From assembly GCA_035527455.1 (NCBI GenBank), contig DATLAN010000080.1, positions 1 through 64,000 of the forward strand: a DNA stretch of 64,000 nucleotides, read 5' to 3'. This DNA is from DATLAN01 sp035527455. Its GTDB lineage: Bacteria > Planctomycetota > Planctomycetia > Pirellulales > Thermoguttaceae. The notes below the pieces were generated by a model. The model saw only the letters and a list, made by a program, of their open reading frames with translations, made no database searches and had not been told where the DNA came from. A program made the position numbers and the translations under genes. Each line of letters begins with the position of its first letter. Positions within the stretch are counted from its first letter, which is position 1. This document shows, piece after piece, positions 34,587 through 43,809 of the stretch.

Positions 34587-36176
34587 ATGACCGACATGGA
34601 AAACCTTGATTCTGACGACGCGTTGGAGACTCCCGGGCAAACGGCCGACGAGCAAGACCCCGGCGAAATCGACGAGACGGTTGGCGTCGACGAGACGGCG
34701 GAAGCGGATGCCGTCGAAGAGGAGGAGCAAGCCGAGCGGCTGGACCTGGACGTTCAGATCGAGAAGCGCAGTGCGTGCGAGCGTCACATCATGGTGACGG
34801 TTCCTCGCGACGACGTCGACCGCTACTTCGACAAGCAGTTCAGCGAGTTGATGCCGGAGGCGCAGGTTCCCGGTTTTCGGCCGGGCCACGCCCCGCGAAA
34901 GCTGATCGAGCGGCGGTTCCGCAAGGACGTAACGGAGAAGATCAAGGGCGAACTGTTGATGGACAGCCTGGCGCAGCTCAGCGAGGACAAAGACCTTTCG
35001 GCAATCAGCGAGCCGGAGATCGAGCTGGATTCGGTCGAGATCCCCGACGAGGGACCGTTCACCTTCGAGTTCGACCTCGAGGTGCGTCCCGAGTTCGATT
35101 TGCCCAAGTGGAAGGGTCTGATGATCGAGAAGCCGATTCGCGAGATCAGCCCCGAGGACGTGGACCGAGGTCTGGAACGAGTGTTGGCCAATCGCGGTCG
35201 GCTGGTACCCCACGACGGTCCGGCCGAAGCGGGCGATTACATCACGGCCAACCTGACCTTCAAGCACGGCGACGAGGTGCTCGCCAGCGCCGAGGAGGAA
35301 GTCATTCGCATCCGGTCGGTGCTCAGCTTCCGCGACGGCAAGATCGAGGGATTCGACAAGTTGATGGACGGCGTGACGGCGGGCGAAACCCGCGAGGGCC
35401 AGGCGGAACTGACCGAGGATACTCCCAACGCGGCGCTTAGGGGTCAGCGGATCACGGCCGCGTTCGAAGTCCTGGAAGTGAAAAAACTCGAATTGCCGGA
35501 GCTGGACGAGGACTTCCTCGACGAGTTGGGCGGCTTCGAACTCGAGGCCGATCTCCGCGACGCGATCAAGGACCAGCTCAAACGCCAATTGGAGTACGAG
35601 CAGCACCAGCGTGCCCGGGAGCAGATCACCGCCGCGTTGACCGTGGCCGCCGATTGGGAGTTGCCGCCGGACTTGCTGGAGCGTCAGAGTCACCGCGAGT
35701 TGGAGCGGGCAATGATGGAACTGCGTCGCAGCGGCTTCAGCGAGGGCGAGATTCGCGCCCACGAGAACCGGCTCCGCCAGAACAGCCGCGTGTCGACGGC
35801 CCGGGCTTTGAAGGAGCATTTCATCCTCGAGCGGATCGCGGAAGAGGAAGAGGTCGAGGCGGACGACGACGATTATCAGAACGAGATCAACCTGATTGCG
35901 GCACAGAGCAACGAAGCGCCGCGCCGGGTGCGGGCACGGATGGAGAAGGGCGGCATGATGGACGTGCTGCGGAACCAGATCGTCGAACGCAAGGTGATCG
36001 AGTTGATCCTGGCCGAGGCCCGATTCCACGAAGTGCCCTTCGCGTTCGCCACCGCCGACGCGGAGGCTCTCGATCACACGGCCGGCGGCCGGACGTCGGA
36101 TATCCCCCGGGCCCAGCGGGAAAGCGGTCTGCCGGCCGAAGGCGGCAGACCGGCGGAAGCACCGATTAGGGAATAG
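34587..36176 (+). CDS. tig: Trigger factor
   Basis: A 529-residue ribosome-bound chaperone and peptidyl-prolyl isomerase. A highly acidic, low-complexity N-terminal extension of about 50 residues ([14 protein letters not shown]) is unusual. Then follow the ribosome-binding domain ([18 protein letters not shown], the GFRxGxxP signature), an FKBP-like PPIase domain ([15 protein letters not shown]) and the helical chaperone domain. The ATG at 34587 is chosen because it gives the acidic extension; another ATG lies nine bases later. It precedes clpP1 by seven bases and forms the common tig-clpP operon. The C-terminal tail is long compared with E. coli (432 residues). Confidence 0.93.
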   Translation: MTDMENLDSDDALETPGQTADEQDPGEIDETVGVDETAEADAVEEEEQAERLDLDVQIEKRSACERHIMVTVPRDDVDRYFDKQFSELMPEAQVPGFRPGHAPRKLIERRFRKDVTEKIKGELLMDSLAQLSEDKDLSAISEPEIELDSVEIPDEGPFTFEFDLEVRPEFDLPKWKGLMIEKPIREISPEDVDRGLERVLANRGRLVPHDGPAEAGDYITANLTFKHGDEVLASAEEEVIRIRSVLSFRDGKIEGFDKLMDGVTAGETREGQAELTEDTPNAALRGQRITAAFEVLEVKKLELPELDEDFLDELGGFELEADLRDAIKDQLKRQLEYEQHQRAREQITAALTVAADWELPPDLLERQSHRELERAMMELRRSGFSEGEIRAHENRLRQNSRVSTARALKEHFILERIAEEEEVEADDDDYQNEINLIAAQSNEAPRRVRARMEKGGMMDVLRNQIVERKVIELILAEARFHEVPFAFATADAEALDHTAGGRTSDIPRAQRESGLPAEGGRPAEAPIRE

Positions 36177-36183
36177 AGATTTC

Positions 36184-36816
36184 ATGAGCAAAACGCATCG
36201 GCCGGAACGATTCGATCCGACGGCGGCTTATCGCGACTATCAGCGGCAGCGTCAAATGACGTTGGGCGATCTGTTGCTGGAAAACAGGATTATCCTCTTG
36301 CAGGGAGAGATCCACGACGGCAACGCCAACGAGTTGGTGATGAAGCTGCTGTACCTGCAGAGCGAGAACCGGCGCAAGGACATCCACTTCTACATCAATT
36401 CGCCCGGCGGCAGCGTCACGGCCACCATGGCCATTTACGACACCGTGCAGATCCTCAGTTGTCCGGTGGCCACGTACTGCGTGGGCCTGGCCGCCAGCGG
36501 CGGCGCCGTACTCCTGGCCGGCGGAACCAAGGGAAAACGCATGGCACTGCCGCACGCGAAGGTGATGATCCACCAGCCTTACGGGCACATCGGCGGCCAG
36601 ATCTCCGACATCGAAATCCAGGCCAACGAGATCGTCAAGACCCGCGAAGTGCTCAACGTGATCCTCGCCGAACACACCGGGCAGCCCATCGAACGCATCG
36701 CCAAAGACACCGACCGCGATTTCTATATGAACGCCGAAGAGGCCAAAGCGTATGGCGTGGTCGACGGTATCCTCACTCGCCAACTCCGCGAGAAAGAGGA
36801 AAAAGAGGAGGACTAG
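36184..36816 (+). CDS. clpP: ATP-dependent Clp protease proteolytic subunit ClpP, paralogue 1
   Basis: 210 residues. Catalytic triad Ser105 ([11 protein letters not shown]), His130 (KVMIHQPYG) and Asp179 (KDTDRDFYM). The residue after the nucleophile is Gly where the canonical sequence is Met (ASMG), a mark of divergent paralogues. The N-terminal extension of about 24 residues before [13 protein letters not shown] could be a propeptide. The next gene is a second, more canonical ClpP five bases away, so the two may form a mixed tetradecamer like the ClpP1P2 of actinobacteria. clpX is not adjacent. Confidence 0.92.
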   Translation: MSKTHRPERFDPTAAYRDYQRQRQMTLGDLLLENRIILLQGEIHDGNANELVMKLLYLQSENRRKDIHFYINSPGGSVTATMAIYDTVQILSCPVATYCVGLAASGGAVLLAGGTKGKRMALPHAKVMIHQPYGHIGGQISDIEIQANEIVKTREVLNVILAEHTGQPIERIAKDTDRDFYMNAEEAKAYGVVDGILTRQLREKEEKEED

Positions 36817-36821
36817 GCCGG

Positions 36822-37415
36822 ATGACATTGATTCCCTACGTGATCTCGAAGAGTGGCCGCGAAGAGCGGGCGATGGACATCTACAGTCGCCTGCTGAAGG
36901 ATCGGATCGTCTTCCTCGGCTCGCAGGTCAATGACGACGCGGCCAACGCGGTCGTCGCCCAACTGCTCTTCCTCCAGTCGGAAGACGCCAAGAAGGACGT
37001 CCACCTGTACATCAATTCGCCCGGCGGCAGCATCACCGCCGGACTGGCCATCTACGACACCATGCAGTTCATCAACTGCGACGTGGCCACCTACTGCGTC
37101 GGCCAGTGCGCTTCGATGGGCGCCGTGTTGCTGACCGCCGGAACGAAAGGGAAACGCAAGGCCCTGCCCAACTCCCGCATCATGATCCATCAGCCCTTGG
37201 CCGGCATGGAAGGCTCGGCCGAAGACATCATGATCCACGCCAAGGAATTCACCAAAGTCAAGGAACGGCTCAACAAGATCCTCATCAAGCACACCGGACA
37301 TCCCCTGGAGAAAATCGAAAAGGACACCGACCGCGACCGGTTCATGACGGCCGAGGAAGCGCTCGATTACGGACTGATCGACGAGGTGATCGAACACGTG
37401 CCGGAGAGCGAGTAG
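36822..37415 (+). CDS. clpP: ATP-dependent Clp protease proteolytic subunit ClpP, paralogue 2
   Basis: 197 residues from the ATG at 36822. It has the canonical motif [14 protein letters not shown] with Ser98, His123 ([10 protein letters not shown]) and the conserved Asp in KDTDRDRFM. The N-terminus ([20 protein letters not shown]) is typical of main ClpP subunits. It is in tandem with clpP1, five bases after its stop and in the same operon as tig. The stop is followed by a short region with TTGTCATCGC decamer repeats and then a lipoprotein gene. Confidence 0.94.
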   Translation: MTLIPYVISKSGREERAMDIYSRLLKDRIVFLGSQVNDDAANAVVAQLLFLQSEDAKKDVHLYINSPGGSITAGLAIYDTMQFINCDVATYCVGQCASMGAVLLTAGTKGKRKALPNSRIMIHQPLAGMEGSAEDIMIHAKEFTKVKERLNKILIKHTGHPLEKIEKDTDRDRFMTAEEALDYGLIDEVIEHVPESE

Positions 37416-37469
37416 GAATCGCCGGCCGTAGCGACTTTTCGTATTTCTCTTTGGTCTTTTCGCTTCGTA

Positions 37470-37530
37470 CTTGTCATCGCTTGTCATCGCTTGTCATCGC
37501 TTGTCACCGCTTGTCATCGCTTGTCAACGG
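37470..37530. repeat. Decanucleotide tandem repeat (TTGTCATCGC)
   Basis: Six tandem 10-bp units (one with ACCGC, the last with AACGG) between clpP2 and the lipoprotein gene. Confidence 0.9.
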
Positions 37531-37580
37531 CGGGAGAGGGAACTTTCTTCCCCGCCGCTGTAACCTTGCGCGAGGTCCAA

Positions 37581-38534
37581 ATGAAAACGTGGCAATTGCT
37601 CATCCCCGCAACGGTGTGCGTGATCGTTGCCGGGTGTCGTGCCGATCCGGGAATCGCTCAACTGGAACGGGCGAATCTCCTGCTCGAAGACGAGATCTAT
37701 CGGCTTCGGTGGGAGCTGGAAGACTGCCAGACGGCCAACGGATCAAGCGTCTCGCGCGACGAGACCTGGTCCTTGCCGTCGGAACCGGCCGACGAGGCGG
37801 CACCCGACGACGGCGATGCTTGGAGCGAATCGCCACGCTATTCGGCGCCGCCGTTGCGACTCGAAGGATCGCTCGAGGAGGTCTCGCCCGGCGAGGCCCT
37901 CGACTACCTCCGCGGCCGCCGCGCGACGGAACCGCCCGTGCCGACCCCCCACGAGTCGTTCGACGGTCCCGATCTGCCCGGTCCCCACAGCGCGCCCGAC
38001 GACTCCGGCGGCTGGGAAACGGCGCCGCCGAAACCGGCGATCCTCGGCGACAGCCGGCAGGTCGCCCAAATCGTTCTGGATCAGGAACGGATCCGAGGCT
38101 ACGGCGCGCCCGGACAGTTGCGGGACGAGGGAATGATCGTCGTCGTCGAACCTTTCGACGCTACGGGTCTGCCGCTGGACGTGCCGGGCGACGTTTCCGT
38201 GGTCGTGCTCGATCCGGCGCTGGAAGGCGAGGCCGCGCGAGTTGCCCGGTGGGAGTTCTCCGCCACCGAGACGGCCGACTGGATCCGCCGCGGCAAGCCG
38301 GGAATCGAACTGACCTTGCCCTGGCCCGACGGCTCGCCGACACACGCCGATCTGCACCTGTTCGTTCGCTACGTCACCGCGGACGGACGGAAGTTGGAGA
38401 TCGACTCACCAATCCGCGTGGCCTCGTTCCTCCCCGGCGTGCCGAGCCGTCACTATGCGGAGTCCCCTCAGCCCCCCGCCGAACAGCCACCCCGCATCGC
38501 CCGGCCCACCTGGACGCCCGACCGACGACGATGA
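37581..38534 (+). CDS. Lipoprotein of unknown function
   Basis: 317 residues. The signal peptide ends in a lipobox (IVAGC, about residues 15-19). A short coiled-coil helix follows (LERANLLLEDEIYRLRWELE), resembling the start of many planctomycete lipoproteins. Residues 50-150 are acidic and Pro-rich. The C-terminal 150 residues look like a beta-sandwich (GMIVVVEPFDATGLPLDVPG, ELTLPWPDG, DLHLFVRYVTADG). The GAGGT ribosome site precedes the ATG at 37581. I know the pattern from planctomycetes but not a function. Confidence 0.7.
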   Translation: MKTWQLLIPATVCVIVAGCRADPGIAQLERANLLLEDEIYRLRWELEDCQTANGSSVSRDETWSLPSEPADEAAPDDGDAWSESPRYSAPPLRLEGSLEEVSPGEALDYLRGRRATEPPVPTPHESFDGPDLPGPHSAPDDSGGWETAPPKPAILGDSRQVAQIVLDQERIRGYGAPGQLRDEGMIVVVEPFDATGLPLDVPGDVSVVVLDPALEGEAARVARWEFSATETADWIRRGKPGIELTLPWPDGSPTHADLHLFVRYVTADGRKLEIDSPIRVASFLPGVPSRHYAESPQPPAEQPPRIARPTWTPDRRR

Positions 38535-38572
38535 GGGCTCCCGGCGAGCCGAACGCCGTCCACGATGACCGG

Positions 38573-38632
38573 TAACTGAAGACTGACAACTGACAACTGA
38601 CAACTAACAACTGACAACTGACAACTGTTGAC
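38573..38632. repeat. Heptanucleotide repeat (CTGACAA / CTAACAA)
   Basis: Eight 7-bp units between two convergent genes, ending next to the purD stop codon. It is the longest tract of this type in the window. Confidence 0.9.
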
Positions 38633-39907
38633 TCATGCCAGCGCCTTGTCCGAAATATCCTTGCGGCACCAGGCGCCCTTCCAGCGGATGCACTTCACGG
38701 CCCGGTAGGCGTTGAACTTGGCGTTGGCGATGTTGTTGCCCAGGGCGGTGACGTTGAGCACGCGCCCGCCGGCGGTGACTACTTGTCCCTCGGATGTCTT
38801 CGTGCCGGCGTGGAAGACCTTCACGTCGGCGAGTTTCGCGGCGTCGTCGAGGCCACGGATCGGATGGCCCTTGGTGTAGCTGCCGGGATAGCCTTCGCTG
38901 GCCATCACCACGCAGACGGCAGGCCGCGGGTCCCACTCCAGCGGATCGAGTTGATCGAGCCGCCCGTCGATGGCCGCCTCGATCACGTCGACCAGATCGG
39001 TCTTCAGTCGCATCAGCAGCGGTTGACACTCCGGATCGCCGAACCGCACGTTGTACTCCAGCACCTTGGGCCCCTGGTTGGTGATCATCAGCCCGGCGTA
39101 GAGCACGCCGTTGAACGGCCGCCCGGCGTGTTTCATGCCGTGGATGGTGGGCACCAGCACGTGCCGTTCGATCCAATGGAGCATTTCGTCGTCGACCAGC
39201 GGGGCGGGACAGTAGGCGCCCATGCCGCCGGTGTTCGGGCCGGTGTCGCCGTCGTAAGCCGGCTTGTGGTCTTGAGCCGGCTGGAGCGTTACGAGCGTTC
39301 GCCCGTCGGTGATCGCCAGCACGCTGGCTTCCTGGCCGTCGAGCCGTTCCTCGATCACCATCCGGTCGCCCGCCGCGCCGAAGGCCCGCCGGCGAGCGAT
39401 CATCTCGACCGCCGCCAGCGCTTCGTCCCGTTTTCGGCAGACGATCACGCCCTTGCCGGCGGCCAGCCCGTCCGCCTTGACGACCACCGGCACGTCCTCG
39501 CGGTCCTTGAGGAACTTGACGGCGTGGTCGGGGTCGTCGAAGACCTGGTAATCGGCCGTGGGCACGTCGGTGTCGCGCAACAGGTTCTTGCAGAAGACCT
39601 TGCTGGCTTCCAACTCGGCGGCCGCCTTGTCGGGTCCGAAAACCCGCAGTCCGGCGTCCCGAAAGGCGTCGACGATGCCCGCGGCAAGAGGGGCCTCGGG
39701 CCCGATGACCGACAACGCGATACCGTTTTCCTTGGCGAACTTGATCAGGGCGGGGAAATTCTCGGCCGATATCTCGACGTTCTCGGCGTCGGCGGCCGTG
39801 CCGGCGTTGCCCGGGGCCACGAAGACCCGCTCGACCTTGGGGCTTTGCGAGATTTTCCAGGCCAGGGCGTGTTCCCGCCCCCCGTTGCCCACGATCAAGA
39901 CGTTCAT
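38633..39907 (-). CDS. purD: Phosphoribosylamine-glycine ligase PurD
   Basis: A 424-residue ATP-grasp enzyme of purine biosynthesis that joins glycine to phosphoribosylamine. The N-terminus MNVLIVGNGGREHALAWKI is the family signature. GPEAPLAAGIVDAF, VVKADGLAAGKGVIVC (ATP-grasp lysine) and NTGGMGAYCPAPL are also present, as is the metal site FGDPECQPLL. Length and start are normal. Convergent with the preceding lipoprotein gene across a heptamer tract. Confidence 0.96.
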   Translation of the reverse strand: MNVLIVGNGGREHALAWKISQSPKVERVFVAPGNAGTAADAENVEISAENFPALIKFAKENGIALSVIGPEAPLAAGIVDAFRDAGLRVFGPDKAAAELEASKVFCKNLLRDTDVPTADYQVFDDPDHAVKFLKDREDVPVVVKADGLAAGKGVIVCRKRDEALAAVEMIARRRAFGAAGDRMVIEERLDGQEASVLAITDGRTLVTLQPAQDHKPAYDGDTGPNTGGMGAYCPAPLVDDEMLHWIERHVLVPTIHGMKHAGRPFNGVLYAGLMITNQGPKVLEYNVRFGDPECQPLLMRLKTDLVDVIEAAIDGRLDQLDPLEWDPRPAVCVVMASEGYPGSYTKGHPIRGLDDAAKLADVKVFHAGTKTSEGQVVTAGGRVLNVTALGNNIANAKFNAYRAVKCIRWKGAWCRKDISDKALA

Positions 39908-40009
39908 GCCGAGGGTCCTTGTCCCAGGTGAAGAAAAACCATCAAGTCGGTCCGGATTCTAGTGCATACCGCTGCCGCGCGGAAGGGGTGGGGTGGGAAT
40001 GATGAATGA

Positions 40010-40073
40010 GGGATTGGGGTTGGGGATGATGAATTGGGGACTGGGGATTGGGGACTGGGGATTGGGGACTGGA
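40010..40073. repeat. Heptanucleotide repeat (GGGGATT / GGGGACT)
   Basis: Alternating 7-bp units, about eight in all, with one interruption (GATGATGAATT). Five of the heptamer types in this window share the 7-bp period but not the sequence. Confidence 0.88.
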
Positions 40074-40112
40074 GTCTTACGTTGTGACTTTTGCGCGCGG
40101 TGCGCACAAGTC

Positions 40113-40170
40113 GTGGGGCACGTTTTCAACGTGCCTTTTCGGTTATGGGCACGTTGAAAACGTGCCCCAC
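40113..40170. repeat. Palindrome family F, perfect 23-bp inverted arms
   Basis: GTGGGGCACGTTTTCAACGTGCC is repeated exactly in inverted orientation after a 12-bp loop. Each arm also contains the smaller palindrome CACGTTTTCAACGTG. Single copy in this window. Confidence 0.95.
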
Positions 40171-40275
40171 GTCCGCCGAGAATCAGGTTGATGAGGGCAT
40201 CGACAAGGAGTATCTTGGAGGATCGCATCGGACGGCCTCTCTTGTCCACGCCATGCAAGGTGATACAAGACCGCA

Positions 40276-41667
40276 ATGGATCGTGCCAACAGACTGGGCG
40301 AAGGCAGCATCCCATCCCTCTTGCTGAAGTTCTCGGCTCCCGCCGTCGTCGGGATGATGGCCCAGGCCCTCTACAACGTCGTGGACCGGATCTTCGTAGG
40401 CCAGGGAGTGGGGCCCGAGGGGATTGCGGGCACAACGGTCGCCTTCCCGTTCATGCTGGTCATGCTGGCCTTTGGCATGTTGATCGGATTCGGGGCGGCC
40501 GCCTTGGTGTCGATCCGGCTTGGCGAGCAGAAGAAAGAGCAGGCTGAACGGGTACTCGGCAATGCGACGGTGCTGTTGGTGGGCGCGTCGCTTCTGCTCA
40601 CCGTCATGGGGACGGTGCTGCTCGACCCTCTCTTGAGACTGTTCGGGGCGAGCGACCAGATCCTTCCTTACGCCCACGATTACTTGCAGATCATCGTCCT
40701 GGGCTCGGTCTTCCAAGCGGTCGGCTTCGGGCTCAATGCGATCATTCGCGGTGAAGGCAATCCCCGAATCGCCATGTTCACCATGCTGATCGGGGCCTTG
40801 CTGAATACCGTCCTGGACCCCATTTTTATCTTCGGGTTCGGTTGGGGAATGCGGGGTGCAGCCATCGCGACGGTCGTTTCCCAGGCAGTTTCTGCCCTCT
40901 GGGTGGTCAGCTACTTCCTTCGTGGCAAGAGCCTGCTGAAGCTCAGAAAGGCCAACCTGCATCTGCAATGGCCCACTTGCGCCTCCATCGTCGCCATCGG
41001 TTCTCCCCCATTTGCCATGCAGATCGCCGCCGCCACGTTGAATGCCATCCTGAACCATCAGCTTCACCGGTACGGCGGCGATCTGGCGATTTCCGTGATG
41101 GGCGTCGTCTACGCCGTCATGCTCTTTATTGCCATGCCGATTTTCGGCATCAATCAGGGGGCGCAGCCCATTATCGGCTACAACTACGGAGCCGAAAACT
41201 TCGACCGGGTCAAGAAGACGCTCCAGACGGCGATCCTGGCCGCCACCACCATTACGACGGCAGGGTTCTTCGCTGCCATGATCTTTCCTTCGCAAGTGGT
41301 CTGGCTTTTCAACCGCGACGATCCGACCCTGATGCGTCTGGGAACTCACGCCCTTCGCACGTGCCTCATGATGCTCCCGATCGTCGGTTTTCAGATCGTC
41401 AGTGCCAGCTACTTCCAGGCGGTCGGCAAGCCGAAACACGCCCTGTTGCTGAGTCTTTCCAGACAGGTGCTCCTGCTGATTCCGGCAGTCTTCATACTAC
41501 CCTGCTTCTTCGGCCTGGACGGTCTTTGGGCAGCCTTTCCGACCGCCGATCTGGGTTCTTCCATCTTGACCGGCACTTGGCTGCTCTGGGAGCTTCGCCA
41601 CTTGCACAGACGCCACCTGGAGACGGTGGACCATGACCGCGACGACGACGTGGGTGGCACGCCCTGA
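40276..41667 (+). CDS. MATE family efflux transporter
   Basis: A 463-residue inner-membrane transporter with about twelve helices. The N-lobe shows FSAPAVVGMMAQALYNVVDR and FGMLIGFGAAALVSIRLGE; the C-lobe shows GINQGAQPIIGYNYGAENFD, the diagnostic MATE repeat block, then NRDDPTLMRLGTHALR. It resembles the MepA/DinF-like branch that exports cationic drugs or metabolites by Na+ or H+ exchange. The last five residues (VGGTP) and the stop TGA are read from the arm of palindrome A3, so the original C-terminus has been cut or capped by the repeat. Confidence 0.9.
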   Translation: MDRANRLGEGSIPSLLLKFSAPAVVGMMAQALYNVVDRIFVGQGVGPEGIAGTTVAFPFMLVMLAFGMLIGFGAAALVSIRLGEQKKEQAERVLGNATVLLVGASLLLTVMGTVLLDPLLRLFGASDQILPYAHDYLQIIVLGSVFQAVGFGLNAIIRGEGNPRIAMFTMLIGALLNTVLDPIFIFGFGWGMRGAAIATVVSQAVSALWVVSYFLRGKSLLKLRKANLHLQWPTCASIVAIGSPPFAMQIAAATLNAILNHQLHRYGGDLAISVMGVVYAVMLFIAMPIFGINQGAQPIIGYNYGAENFDRVKKTLQTAILAATTITTAGFFAAMIFPSQVVWLFNRDDPTLMRLGTHALRTCLMMLPIVGFQIVSASYFQAVGKPKHALLLSLSRQVLLLIPAVFILPCFFGLDGLWAAFPTADLGSSILTGTWLLWELRHLHRRHLETVDHDRDDDVGGTP

Positions 41668-41727
41668 GGAACGAAGGGCGTGTATTCCCGACGTACCACG
41701 CCCTTCGTTCCTCAGGGCGTGCCACCC
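41652..41727. repeat. Palindrome family A, element A3 (type 2 loop, type B flank)
   Basis: Hairpin with loop TGTATTCCCGACGTACC. Its left arm codes the end and stop codon of the MATE gene. The B flank lies on its right (41728-41767), in inverted orientation compared with A5 and A6. Confidence 0.95.
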
Positions 41728-41865
41728 CGGAGTTTACCGCAACCGTGTCAAAGACCGTTTGGTGCCAGGGATTGGGGGAATCCATGGCAATCGAGAGAGG
41801 GTTCTGGTACATTGGCGTTTGTCGGCGTGGGTGCTCGAACGCATTCTTTTACGGGAGGGTGAACA

Positions 41866-43233
41866 ATGGCCGGGCTGAGTCGTCGCGAGTTCTTGCAGCG
41901 GTCCAAGAGGACTTCGTTGGGATTGGCCGCGGGGGTCACGATCTTGAGCAACGCCGCATCGGTTCGCGCGGCGCCGGCGGCCGAGAGGATCGTGCTGGCG
42001 GCCGTGGGCGTGCGCGGGCGAGGTGCCAATTTGGCGCAAGGCTTTCTCGAACGCGGCGACTGCCGATACGCCTACGTCTGCGACGTGGACAGCAGCCTGT
42101 TCGCTCCTCGCGCCAAGGCCATCGCCGAACAGCAGGGCGGTCAGGAGCCGAAGTGCGTGCAGGACTTCCGCCGGGCGCTGGACGACGCCTCGGTCGACGC
42201 GGTCATCGTGGCCACGCCCGACCACTGGCACGCACCGGCGACGGTTTGGGCGTGTCAGGCCAACAAGGACGTCTACGTCGAGAAGCCGGCCACCCACAGT
42301 TGCTGGGAAGGCCGGAAGATGATCGAGGCCGCGCGGAAGTACCGACGCGTCGTGCAGATCGGCACGCAGAACCGTAGCGCGCCGTACAACATCGAGGCCA
42401 AGAAGTTCATCGACGACGGCAAGCTGGGCACCATCCACATGTGCCGCATCTACAACCAGAAGTTCTGGGGTAATCACCCCGTGGTCCCTGACGGCGACGC
42501 GCCCGCGGGACTCGACTGGGACATGTGGAACGGCCCCGCTCCGGAGCACCGATACAACAGCGCGTACCACCGCTACTGGAACCATCTGTGGCGGTATTCC
42601 GGCGGCGATATGGCCAACGACGCCAGCCACCAGATCGACCTGGCCCGATGGCTGATCGGCGCGACCTGTCCCAAGACGGCCTACTCGACCGGCGGCCGGT
42701 TCGCCAGCCAAGGCGCGGCGGAAACGCCCGACACGCAGGTGGCCGTTTACGACCTCGACAAGATGGTGGTCACGTTCGAGCTGACGCTCTACACGCCCTA
42801 CATGCTCAAGACGGACGGCGAGCTGCGCGATAGCGACATGTTCCCCTACTGGCCGCAGAACGCCACGCGGATCGAGATCTTCGGCACGGAGGGACTGATG
42901 TGCGTGGGCCGGCACGGCGGCGGCTGGCAGGTCTACGTGCGGCCGAAGGATCGCCTGCCGGTGGTCGCTGCGCAGAGGTACGGCCGCTTTCCCGACCCGC
43001 CGCACAAGGAGAACTTCATCCAGTGCATCCGCACCCGGCAACGCCCCAACGCCGACGTGGAGGAAGGGCATCTCAGTGCCTTGTGGATCCACTACGCCAA
43101 CATCAGCTACCGCACCGGCGGGCAGAAGCTGCGGATCGATCCGACGACCGAGCAGATCATCGACAACCCCGAGGCCATGAAGCTCTTCCAGCGCGAGTAC
43201 CGCAAGCCCTGGGTAATCGAAGATCCGGTATAA
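41866..43233 (+). CDS. Tat-exported Gfo/Idh/MocA family oxidoreductase
   Basis: 455 residues. The N-terminus SRREFLQRSKRTSLGLAAG is a twin-arginine signal (here RRxFL), so the protein is folded with its cofactor before export. The NAD(P)-binding domain (IVLAAVGVRGRGANLAQGF, VIVATPDHWHAPATVWA) is followed by the EKP motif (DVYVEKPATHSCWEGRKM), whose lysine is catalytic. The C-terminal domain (GGDMANDASHQIDLARWLIG) resembles planctomycete periplasmic sugar dehydrogenases. Substrate unknown. The gene follows a repeat element and has its own leader. Confidence 0.9.
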   Translation: MAGLSRREFLQRSKRTSLGLAAGVTILSNAASVRAAPAAERIVLAAVGVRGRGANLAQGFLERGDCRYAYVCDVDSSLFAPRAKAIAEQQGGQEPKCVQDFRRALDDASVDAVIVATPDHWHAPATVWACQANKDVYVEKPATHSCWEGRKMIEAARKYRRVVQIGTQNRSAPYNIEAKKFIDDGKLGTIHMCRIYNQKFWGNHPVVPDGDAPAGLDWDMWNGPAPEHRYNSAYHRYWNHLWRYSGGDMANDASHQIDLARWLIGATCPKTAYSTGGRFASQGAAETPDTQVAVYDLDKMVVTFELTLYTPYMLKTDGELRDSDMFPYWPQNATRIEIFGTEGLMCVGRHGGGWQVYVRPKDRLPVVAAQRYGRFPDPPHKENFIQCIRTRQRPNADVEEGHLSALWIHYANISYRTGGQKLRIDPTTEQIIDNPEAMKLFQREYRKPWVIEDPV

Positions 43234-43514
43234 ATCGGATAATGCGTGCCCTTGCCAAAGTCATCCGTCTGGAATCTTCGCGGCGCGATCGCTCGGGATG
43301 ACCCGGCAACCCATTTTGCCACGCTTTCCTAACCCAACCGCATTCACGCAGAATTCTCGGGATTTTCCTCATCTTGCGCCGATTCTCTTGCTATCGCTTG
43401 CCAGCACTGCTATCTTGACAGGTGGATCAAAGGGGCGCGAAGTAGGTTTGTGCGCTTCCGGGTTTCTTGTCTCGGCAGCGCCGAGAGCCGTCGGCCTCGA
43501 ATCAGGACTGCACG

Positions 43515-43709
43515 ATGCTTGTTCTTTCGCGAAAAGCAGGCGAGAAGATCCTTATCGGGGACAAGATCGCGGTGACCGTCGTTCGCATCGCCCCGGGGAT
43601 CGTGCGCATCGGCATCGAAGCCCCGCAAGACCTGCCGATCGTGCGCGAGGAAATCAAGGATCGGCATCGAGAAAGCCCTAGCGAACAGGCCCCGGCCGCA
43701 CGATCTTAG
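43515..43709 (+). CDS. csrA: Carbon storage regulator CsrA
   Basis: A 64-residue RNA-binding dimer that represses or stabilises mRNAs by binding GGA motifs. The complete signature is present: MLVLSRKAGEKILIGDKI, then VTVVRIAPGIVRIGIEAP and VREEI. An AGGA lies about nine bases before the ATG. Its position beside a sigma-54 activator and a Tad pilus locus suggests it may regulate surface attachment, but this is context only. The Ala/Pro-rich tail after residue 52 is short. Confidence 0.95.
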   Translation: MLVLSRKAGEKILIGDKIAVTVVRIAPGIVRIGIEAPQDLPIVREEIKDRHRESPSEQAPAARS

Positions 43710-43714
43710 CCGCG

Positions 43715-43806
43715 TAGGTCAGGGCTTGCCCTGACGGAATCGGGCAGCCGGCAGGAAAATCCGTCAGGGCAAGCCCTAACCTACCGTCAGGGCAAGCCCT
43801 AACCTA
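43715..43806. repeat. Palindrome family D, copy 2, with an extra half
   Basis: TAGGTCAGGGCTTGCCCTGACGG, a 25-bp centre, CCGTCAGGGCAAGCCCTAACCTA, and then the right arm again (CCGTCAGGGCAAGCCCTAACC), so one arm is tandemly duplicated. It lies between the convergent csrA and sigma-54 activator genes and ends just beyond the activator stop. Confidence 0.9.
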
Positions 43807-43809
43807 CGC

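Larger units (their letters stand above)
39908..40275. other. Intergenic region with a heptamer tract and a perfect hairpin
   Basis: 368 bp between divergent purD and the MATE gene. It holds the GGGGATT/GGGGACT tract (40010-40073) and the family F hairpin (40113-40170); no gene is seen. Confidence 0.65.

Noticed and set aside
40183..41439. A 418-codon minus-strand frame rich in His/Asp
   Set aside because: It is the antisense of the MATE transporter; hydrophobic codons of a membrane protein give a polar antisense product.
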